DNA of 64,000 nucleotides from Brucella intermedia LMG 3301 (GTDB lineage: Bacteria; Pseudomonadota; Alphaproteobacteria; Rhizobiales; Rhizobiaceae): assembly GCF_000182645.1 (NCBI RefSeq), contig NZ_ACQA01000003.1, positions 1-64,000 of the forward strand, read 5' to 3'. The notes under the pieces were generated by a model. The model saw nothing but the letters and a program-made list of their open reading frames with translations, was not told where the DNA came from and made no database searches. The first letter of the stretch is position 1. Each line of letters begins with the position of its first letter. Of this stretch, positions 55,589 to 62,213 are shown piece by piece. The translations under genes and the position numbers were made by a program.

Positions 55589-56365
55589 ATGTTGCGCACT
55601 CTTTCGGAAGAAATTGCAGTCAATCTGAAGGACCGCCTGCGTGGCGTTCGATACATGATTCGTCGCAATTGCCACGAAGGTTTGCCGGAGGCCGAAAGGC
55701 GCAGCAACATCCCGTCTCCTGAACTGTTGCTGGAACATGCGGCAAGCATGGTGGACAAGGCTCTGACGACAGCCGAAACGATTTCCATTTCGCTGATTTC
55801 GGCTGACCCGAAGGTCCATAACAGTGCGCCGCATGTCAAAAGCTTGTCGGTCTATTTCGGTGCCGGCACGGAAGGGGCACGCGCTTTCCGCAAGGATATT
55901 TATTATCTCACCAAGGAAGTGTTGCGCCGCCATCAGTTGCAGAACGTGCTTATCCAGGAAGCGGCATTCGTAACGGTTCATGCAAGGATGATGCGGAAAC
56001 ATGGCTCTTTGCTGAAAAGCGTATTTTCCGCAGAAGCAGGCGAAACGAAAATTGCTGCCACCTCCAGGGCCGTGACAGCCCTTTTTCTGGAACTGCTTGG
56101 CGAAAGACCCGTGCGGTTCATCTCCATGGAAGGGCATCGCGACCCCCAAGCCTTGCGCAAATTTGAAACGACCTGTTTTGCAGCGGTGGGGCTTGCCTGT
56201 GGTCTGGCGACTGCAAAAGCGGCGGATCTGGCAGGCGTCGATCCTTTGGAGAGCGCAATTCTGGCGCTGGATGTGCGCCATGATCGTCTCATGCAGGCAG
56301 CAGAAGAGCGCGATCAGGCGCAGCTCGAAACATTGTTCCAGACGCTAATTGCTCATCTTCCCTGA
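55589..56365 (+). CDS. conserved hypothetical protein in the PTS locus
   Basis: A 258-residue protein, unrecognised. It is mainly helical and basic, with many His and Arg (RRNCHEGLPEAERRSNIPSPELLLEHAASMVD). No membrane segment, signal peptide or known catalytic motif is evident. The ATG at 55589 follows AAGGA by eight bases; an upstream GTG lacks one. It diverges from the SorC-type gene and its end overlaps the convergent HPr-enzyme I gene by 13 bases. Its place inside the locus suggests a related role. Confidence 0.65.
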   Translation: MLRTLSEEIAVNLKDRLRGVRYMIRRNCHEGLPEAERRSNIPSPELLLEHAASMVDKALTTAETISISLISADPKVHNSAPHVKSLSVYFGAGTEGARAFRKDIYYLTKEVLRRHQLQNVLIQEAAFVTVHARMMRKHGSLLKSVFSAEAGETKIAATSRAVTALFLELLGERPVRFISMEGHRDPQALRKFETTCFAAVGLACGLATAKAADLAGVDPLESAILALDVRHDRLMQAAEERDQAQLETLFQTLIAHLP

Positions 56366-58350
56366 CTCGGGGCAGACGGCTGAAACATATCCAGGATAAG
56401 CTTCTTCGCGCGGGGAATTGATGCCGGGCTCATGCTGAGTTCGGTCAGTCCCATTCGCAGGAACTCGCCGATGAGTTCCGGTCTTCCTGCCGCCTCCCCG
56501 CACATGCAGACCATGATACCTGCTTCCGTACCGGCTTTAGCAGTCATCTCGATTGCCGCCATCACCGCCGGATGGCTAACATCGTTGAGTTTCGCCACGG
56601 TCGGGTTGAGCCGGTCCGCAGCCATCACATATTGCGTCAGGTCATTGGTGCCGATGGAGAAAAAAGCCGCCTCTTTTGCAAGTTCCCGCGCAGCGAAAAC
56701 AGCGGCGGGCGTCTCGATCATCACGCCAAGGTCGAATCCGGCAAAGGCTTTGCCTTCGCTTTCAAGCTCGCCGATACATTCGGCGATAAGGCGTTTGGTT
56801 GCGCGGATTTCTTCGACATCCGAAACCATGGGCAACATGACTTTGAGATTGCCGCTGACCGCTGCACGCAAAAGCGCTCGCAATTGCGGCTTGAACACGT
56901 CCACCCGGTCCAGACACATGCGAATGCCGCGCCAGCCAAGGAAAGGGTTTTCTTCTTCGGGAAATTCGATACCGGCAATCGGTTTGTCGCCGCCGATATC
57001 CAGTGTGCGAACGATGACGGGGTTCGGCGCAAAGGCTTTCAGCAGCGCGGAATAGGTTTCGGTCTGCATATCTTCTGAAGGCAGGTGAATATGCTTCATG
57101 AAGAGAAGTTCGGTGCGGAAAAGCCCGACCCCCATTGCACCGGATTCAAGCGCGACTTCGATCTCTTCCAGCGCACCCATGTTGGCTGCAACTTCGATGA
57201 TCGTACCGTCGGCCCTGCGCGGCGTGACGGAGCGGTAAGCATCAAGTGCCTGCTTTTCCTGCAAGGCCCTGGAAATGCGCGCTTCGATTTCGTTGCGGGC
57301 GGCTGTGTCCGGATCAGCATGAACGATGCCCGAACTTCCGTCCACTGCCACGATTTTCGCATTTCGTAGTTGCTGCACAGCGCTTCCCAGACCAAGAACT
57401 GCTGGAATGCCATGCGTACGCGCAATGATGGCCACATGCGAGGTCGCACCGCCATGCCCGCAGACGACGCCTTTGATCTTCTTGAGCGGCGCTCTTGCGA
57501 GATCCCAGGCGCCGATGTCTTCTGCGATGAGCACCGATCCTTCCGGCAGGCCTTCCAGATTGACGTCTTCCTTGCCGAGAAGCGCAAGGCATATCTGGCG
57601 GCTGACGGCGTGCACATCGTCCGCGCGCGCGTTGAGATACGGATCATCCAGTGCTGCAAATTGCCCGGCCAGGGTTGCAGCCGCGGCGAGCATCGCCGAG
57701 ATTGCGTCGAGACCGCCTCGAATAAGCCCGATCGCTTCATCGATCAGGCTGTCATCCGCGGCAATATCCTTCAGTGCTGCAATAATGCCTCTGTCTGCAT
57801 CTGCAAGATTGCCGCCGGAAAGGGAGGCATCCATGCGTTGCTGTACGGTGGTGATAGCCGACCTGAAGCGAGCGATCTCGGTCTCTATTTCATCGGATGC
57901 GAGTTTACGGCCCGAAGGTTTGATTTCTTCGGGGAAAAATGGAAAAGCCGCACCCAATGAAATGCCTTCGCTTGCGCCAACTCCCTTGATCTGGCCTGCG
58001 GGGAGTTTGGGCGTGATCGCCACTTGCGGCATGGTTGCGGCTTGAGGTGCAGCCGGAGCATCGGGTGCAGCTGGCGCGGCGACCTCTTCCAGGCCCGCCT
58101 GCGGGTTTTCCAGATAGCCGATCAGCGCTTCAATGGCTTCAATCGCGTCTGCTCCATCGGCACGAACGGTGACTTCGTCAAGCTCCTTCACGCCAAGCAG
58201 CATCAGCTTGACAGAGCTTTTGGCGCTTACGCTTTTTCCGGCCTTGGCGATTTCAATATCACTCTCAAAACCCTTGGCCAGTTTAACGAAGCGGGTCGCA
58301 GGGCGCGCATGCAGCCCCTCACGCACCCGGACGATAGTCGAGCGTTCCAT
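56353..58350 (-). CDS. HPr-enzyme I fusion phosphotransferase
   Basis: A 665-residue fusion. Residues 1-82 are HPr (H14 in EGLHARPATR; S45/S46 in AKSSVKLM). An Ala/Pro-rich linker (83-115) follows, and residues 118-660 are enzyme I with the phosphorylated H305 in GGATSHVAIIARTHG, FRTELLFM, SIGTNDLTQYVMAADRLN and MCGEAAGRP. It is the last gene of the glucitol-type PTS operon and supplies phosphate from PEP to both IIA proteins here. It lacks a GAF domain, so it is not PtsP of PTS-Ntr. A local sugar-type enzyme I is unusual in this group. Confidence 0.93.
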   Translation of the reverse strand: MERSTIVRVREGLHARPATRFVKLAKGFESDIEIAKAGKSVSAKSSVKLMLLGVKELDEVTVRADGADAIEAIEALIGYLENPQAGLEEVAAPAAPDAPAAPQAATMPQVAITPKLPAGQIKGVGASEGISLGAAFPFFPEEIKPSGRKLASDEIETEIARFRSAITTVQQRMDASLSGGNLADADRGIIAALKDIAADDSLIDEAIGLIRGGLDAISAMLAAAATLAGQFAALDDPYLNARADDVHAVSRQICLALLGKEDVNLEGLPEGSVLIAEDIGAWDLARAPLKKIKGVVCGHGGATSHVAIIARTHGIPAVLGLGSAVQQLRNAKIVAVDGSSGIVHADPDTAARNEIEARISRALQEKQALDAYRSVTPRRADGTIIEVAANMGALEEIEVALESGAMGVGLFRTELLFMKHIHLPSEDMQTETYSALLKAFAPNPVIVRTLDIGGDKPIAGIEFPEEENPFLGWRGIRMCLDRVDVFKPQLRALLRAAVSGNLKVMLPMVSDVEEIRATKRLIAECIGELESEGKAFAGFDLGVMIETPAAVFAARELAKEAAFFSIGTNDLTQYVMAADRLNPTVAKLNDVSHPAVMAAIEMTAKAGTEAGIMVCMCGEAAGRPELIGEFLRMGLTELSMSPASIPRAKKLILDMFQPSAPSQGR

Positions 58351-58459
58351 CTATGTAAGCCTCAAATCGACGTCTGAAACATTTCAACGCAATGATTGTT
58401 GAAAATGGGTTCCAATCGTCTGTTTTAACACGCAATTCCAAATCCAGGGATGGGCAGTT

Positions 58460-58840
58460 TCAGCCGCCAATGGTGATAATCTGCCCCTCCTTGAGAGCAG
58501 CGACAAGCTCTTCGCCTGCTATTTCACTGGCGCAGATTTCGCCGGGGCGATCTGTCGAATCTGCACCGGTGAATGAAATGACGACATGCCCGATTTCGCG
58601 CACCTTCTGCCAGGCGCTTTCGCCAACGGCGGTGATTTCGGCCTTGAGTGCACCGATTGCGATCTTCGTTCCGACGGCAGGAGCCGAAGCCTCGGGGCCT
58701 TCCTCCACCACGTGGAGGACAGATACTTCGGCCAGTTCCGGGGGAGAACCGTCAGCAAACAGGATCAGAACGCCGCCTTCAGCGAGGTCCGCAACTTCCG
58801 GGCCGATTGCGGTGATCCGCGTTTTCAGGTGTATCGACAT
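58460..58840 (-). CDS. srlB: PTS glucitol/sorbitol-type enzyme IIA
   Basis: A 126-residue PTS_EIIA_gut domain. It has VLILFADGSPPELAEVSVLHVVEEGP, where the active His is in LHVV, and the family's GxxIxIGxxxAEITAVG block. AAAGGA precedes the ATG. It lies between IIBC and HPr-enzyme I, and a hairpin at 58924 separates it from IIBC. Confidence 0.85.
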   Translation of the reverse strand: MSIHLKTRITAIGPEVADLAEGGVLILFADGSPPELAEVSVLHVVEEGPEASAPAVGTKIAIGALKAEITAVGESAWQKVREIGHVVISFTGADSTDRPGEICASEIAGEELVAALKEGQIITIGG

Positions 58841-58923
58841 AGAGGCGGTCCTTTCTTTCTATGGTATTCGATGCTCGGCGAAATCGATCGGAAAACATCG
58901 TTACTGCACGTGTTTGGGAGGTT

Positions 58924-58951
58924 GCCCGCCGCCGCCTTTGCTGCGGCGGGC
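58924..58951 (-). terminator. intercistronic hairpin between IIBC and IIA
   Basis: A perfect 9-base stem GCCCGCCGC/GCGGCGGGC in the 118-base gap between IIBC and IIA. No T run follows, so it may be an mRNA-stabilising or partial-attenuation element rather than a full stop. Confidence 0.4.
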
Positions 58952-58958
58952 TGAAAGC

Positions 58959-59945
58959 TCAAAGCACCGCGAGGCTGACCAGCCATGCGATCAAAACCGA
59001 AAGCGGGCCCATGATCTGACGGCTGATCAGAACCGCTGGCACGCCGATTTCGATGGTCTTCGGCTTGGCTTCTCCGAGCGCCAGGCCGACCGGCACGAAG
59101 TCGCAACCGACCTGCGTGTTATAGGCAAACAAGGCGGGCAGGGCCATTGCCGGGGCAATTGTGCCGTTTGCGATCTGCGGGCCGATGATCGCCACGCCGA
59201 CGACCTGCGCGATAACCGCACCCGGCCCCAGAATTGGCGACAGGAACGGCAGCCCGCAAATTGCGGAAAGCACAAGCAAACCAACAATGTTATTGGCCAA
59301 TGGTCCGAGCGGCTGGGCGAGAATATCGCCAATCCCGGTATAGAGGATCAGGCCGATCAGCATTGTCACAAATGCCATGAACGGCAGTACGTTGCGGATA
59401 ACCTGATCGATCGTGCGGCGTCCGGCCTGGAAGAAGATACCAACGACGCGCCCCATGACGCGGCCGATGCTGCTGATAAGCCCGACAAGGCCGCCTTCGC
59501 TCGGCTGTTCCACTGGCGCAGGCTTTTCTTCTTCAACGGCAGCAGCAGCCGGAGCTGCGGCGGCTGAACCGTCAGCGGGAACGATGTTTTCCGGTTTTAC
59601 GCCAGAAACGTAGATATCTTCAGTGATGAATTGTGCCAGCGGACCTGCCTGCCCGACCGGAGTGATGTTTACGGTCGGGATGCGCTTGCGCGGATAAACG
59701 CCGCAGCGGGCTGTGCCGCCGCAATCGACAACCACTACTGCCATTTCGCTTTCGATTGGTGGTGAGCGAAAACCATCAACCGCCTCCGCGCCGGTCAGCT
59801 CGGCGATCTGGCGCGCAAGCGGATGGATGCCGCCGCCGGTGACCGAAACCACCTTGTTGCGCTGGTCGGTCGGCTGAATGACAAGCGGGCCGCCCCAGCC
59901 ATTCGAGCCGCGTGAAATCTTGACTGCCTTATAGGTCTTGACCAT
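58959..59945 (-). CDS. srlE: PTS glucitol/sorbitol-type enzyme IIBC
   Basis: A 328-residue protein with an N-terminal IIB domain (about 1-120) and a C-terminal membrane part. The phosphorylated Cys is in VVVDCGGTARCGVYP. A disordered Ala/Pro/Glu linker (about 130-150) leads to the membrane domain with FMAFVTMLIGLILYTGIG and FAYNTQVGCDFVPVGLALGEA. GGGGGAG precedes the ATG at 59945. It starts 22 bases after the IIC stop. Confidence 0.9.
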   Translation of the reverse strand: MVKTYKAVKISRGSNGWGGPLVIQPTDQRNKVVSVTGGGIHPLARQIAELTGAEAVDGFRSPPIESEMAVVVVDCGGTARCGVYPRKRIPTVNITPVGQAGPLAQFITEDIYVSGVKPENIVPADGSAAAAPAAAAVEEEKPAPVEQPSEGGLVGLISSIGRVMGRVVGIFFQAGRRTIDQVIRNVLPFMAFVTMLIGLILYTGIGDILAQPLGPLANNIVGLLVLSAICGLPFLSPILGPGAVIAQVVGVAIIGPQIANGTIAPAMALPALFAYNTQVGCDFVPVGLALGEAKPKTIEIGVPAVLISRQIMGPLSVLIAWLVSLAVL

Positions 59946-59967
59946 GTTTTTCTCCCCCGGTTCCGGC

Positions 59968-60753
59968 TTAAAGCTCAATGCCCTGACGCCGCGCCATGAT
60001 GGCGGTGATGCGTTCTGTAAGCATGCCTTTGAGAAGGATCACCACGAGACCCACGATGGCGTACCAGATGGCGACATTGATATGATAGCCGGTTGGAACC
60101 GCGCCCTTCTTCTCGAGCTCGAGAAGGGCTACCAGCACGCCGCCCCAGACAAAATATTCGCCGGGATTGATGTGCGGGAAGAGACCGAGCGGCGGATGGA
60201 CGTAGGACACGGCCGCATCATAGAAAGCGGGCTTGTATTTCTCGTCCAGGAATGAGCCGAACGTGTAAGCCATCGGGTTGGTCAGAAAGAACACCGACAG
60301 AACCGGCAGTACCGTGTAGCGGGTCAGCGCAATGCGCCCGGCGCTACGCGCGATACCATGGACGCGCTTTTCGCCGACCAGTTCCGTTACGGCATAAAAA
60401 GCGGTCATCAGCACGACGAGCGTCGGGATAATGCCTGTAACAAACCCCGAGAAAACCTCGCCGCCTTTCTGGAATACGCCGATGAAGTGCTTGCCGATCG
60501 AGGCAAGCCAGCCGAGCTGCTCTTCCTGCTGGACGTTCTGAAGTCGTTCCTTGAACTGATCGACGGTAATTCCGCTGCCGCCCGCATCACCCGGCGCGGG
60601 GGCCGTTGCTTGCGCAAGCTGCAGAAGATCATTTCCCGCGTGCTCTGCGGCCTGTTTGCCATGCAGCGCCGCATCGGAAATCATGCTGCCAGCCATATGT
60701 ATGGATTGAATCGTTGCGTCGGCATGTTGCGCCAACATCGTCACTATCGACAT
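59968..60753 (-). CDS. srlA: PTS glucitol/sorbitol-type enzyme IIC
   Basis: A 261-residue membrane protein. It has an N-terminal polar region longer than usual (about 80 residues, with many Ala and Gln) before the conserved FVTGIIPTLVVLMTAFYAV and NPMAYTFGSFLDEKYKPAFYDAA. The last block VHPPLGLFPHINPGEYFVWGGV is diagnostic for glucitol IIC. AGGAGGAGC precedes the ATG at 60753. It forms the channel with IIBC. The specificity could differ from sorbitol. Confidence 0.9.
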   Translation of the reverse strand: MSIVTMLAQHADATIQSIHMAGSMISDAALHGKQAAEHAGNDLLQLAQATAPAPGDAGGSGITVDQFKERLQNVQQEEQLGWLASIGKHFIGVFQKGGEVFSGFVTGIIPTLVVLMTAFYAVTELVGEKRVHGIARSAGRIALTRYTVLPVLSVFFLTNPMAYTFGSFLDEKYKPAFYDAAVSYVHPPLGLFPHINPGEYFVWGGVLVALLELEKKGAVPTGYHINVAIWYAIVGLVVILLKGMLTERITAIMARRQGIEL

Positions 60754-60790
60754 TGCTCCTCCTCGATTGCTTGTTTCAGGCAAGCAACTC

Positions 60791-61222
60791 CTATGCTCCC
60801 ACTGCCTTCAGACCTTCGAGTTCGATCCCATCGGACTGGTCTCTTATGCGACCGATCTGTTCTATCGCCTGTCTGGCGGCAGCCACCACTTCAGACGTTC
60901 CTTCTCCAAACGCGGGATTGTCCGGCAATTCGCCAAGGCGCATTCCCTCAAAACCTTCACGGCGGATGAACTTTGCAAAGACGGTTCGTCCGCTCATCTG
61001 GAGGAAGCGACGCACCACGAGGTCGCGATCCACGACGATCAACACGATGACACCCTTGCCGAAACGCCCTCGTATGTGACCCGCGCCAACAAAACCGTCG
61101 GAATATTTCGAAGTGATGCCCTTCATCACATCGGAATAGTGGCGCATCTGGAACCAGACGCCCAGCGACTGGAAGCCCCACAGCAATGCGAGGGCCAGCA
61201 AAGCCCATTGCCAGATAGCCAT
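60791..61222 (-). CDS. gutM: GutM family protein
   Basis: A 143-residue GutM homolog with one N-terminal membrane segment (residues 2-22, IWQWALLALALLWGFQSLGVWFQ) and a small cytoplasmic domain with GHIRGRFGKGVIVLIVVDRD. GutM is called an activator in E. coli glucitol operons, but its membrane anchor makes a simple DNA-binding role doubtful. GGGAGGAG precedes the ATG. First gene of gutM-IIC-IIBC-IIA-HPr/EI. Confidence 0.85.
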   Translation of the reverse strand: MAIWQWALLALALLWGFQSLGVWFQMRHYSDVMKGITSKYSDGFVGAGHIRGRFGKGVIVLIVVDRDLVVRRFLQMSGRTVFAKFIRREGFEGMRLGELPDNPAFGEGTSEVVAAARQAIEQIGRIRDQSDGIELEGLKAVGA

Positions 61223-61283
61223 TTTATTCTCCTCCCACGAAGGGCAAACGGCTATTTTCCACGTTCGCCTTTCATGAAATAGA

Positions 61284-61308
61284 GAACATTTGTCTTCGTG
61301 AATGTCAA
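61284..61308 (-). promoter_or_regulatory. promoter and regulator site B of the glucitol-type PTS operon
   Basis: On the minus strand, TTGACA (61303-61308, a perfect -35) is followed after nine bases by ACAAATGTTC within GAAGACAAATGTTC (61284-61297). The core matches sites upstream of drl and gatC exactly. The site lies between the -35 and the likely -10, a position suited to repression. Confidence 0.65.
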
Positions 61309-61403
61309 TATGTATAATTTTATCGCAAAGGAAAGACGAATGAAGACTGACATTTCAATCGACTTCGCATAATGTCGCTTGGAAACAGGAGGCCGCTCGC
61401 GTC

Positions 61404-62036
61404 ATGGATTTGCTGCTCAGGGAACAAATGGCATCGATGCCTGATTTGCGTCATCGACTGCGCCAGTTGCGCTGGTTCAGGGCGACGTTCCGCAAGCATG
61501 CAAGCCTGCTGCATGAGCTCTACGGTGTTGAATACGACATTGATGAAAAGAAACTCACCGAGGCGTTTCTGAACTGGGTGGAGCTGGTGGACCAGAACAA
61601 GCGTTTCGCCAAGGTGGACCGCAAGGATTTCATCACCTTTGCAGCCGGGCTGGTGTTGCGCGAACTGATCCGGCTGTCTCCGGCGAAAGTTATTTCACCG
61701 CCAATTCAGGCTGACGGCGATGCGGGGCGGCTGTATGAGATCGTCAGGTTTTGGCCCGAGGGATTCCTCTACACCAACTACTGTATCTGCGCGATTGCTG
61801 CAGTGCAGGAACAGGAGTTCGGCACCGTTCCGAATATAGACCAATGTGCTGATGAATTGCGCACCTGGTGGTCCTACAAGGAAAACATTGTCGAAATGCC
61901 TGGTTACGCGATCGCATTTCTCGACAAGTTTCTGGGCGGTGAGCCCAACTGGGTGATGCCCGATCTGGCATCTGCACGCGCGGCAGTGAAGCGGGCTTTG
62001 GCGGATAAGCCAGTCACAAAGATCCAGAATAAATAG
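61404..62036 (+). CDS. conserved hypothetical protein
   Basis: A 210-residue protein, unrecognised. It is helical, with no signal peptide or clear membrane span, and features such as LRQLRWFRATFRKHASLLHELYG and RFWPEGFLYTNYCICAIAAVQEQE. It diverges from the gutM operon, sharing the promoter region with regulator site B, so co-regulation with the PTS is possible. A short alternative N-terminus in the other frame was not used. Confidence 0.65.
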   Translation: MDLLLREQMASMPDLRHRLRQLRWFRATFRKHASLLHELYGVEYDIDEKKLTEAFLNWVELVDQNKRFAKVDRKDFITFAAGLVLRELIRLSPAKVISPPIQADGDAGRLYEIVRFWPEGFLYTNYCICAIAAVQEQEFGTVPNIDQCADELRTWWSYKENIVEMPGYAIAFLDKFLGGEPNWVMPDLASARAAVKRALADKPVTKIQNK

Positions 62037-62213
62037 CTGGCGGTTTTTGTTTGCCTGCCCACCTGTTCGGGATCGGGGTCATTTGAAATCCGCTACCCGC
62101 TGGGACGCGCTTTTCCTATGAATGAGAACCGGAAATGCGCTAATTGGGATAGACGGTTGCCAAAAAACCATAATTAGCCAACAAGAGTTGGAATTAAACG
62201 CTCAGCGTCAAGA

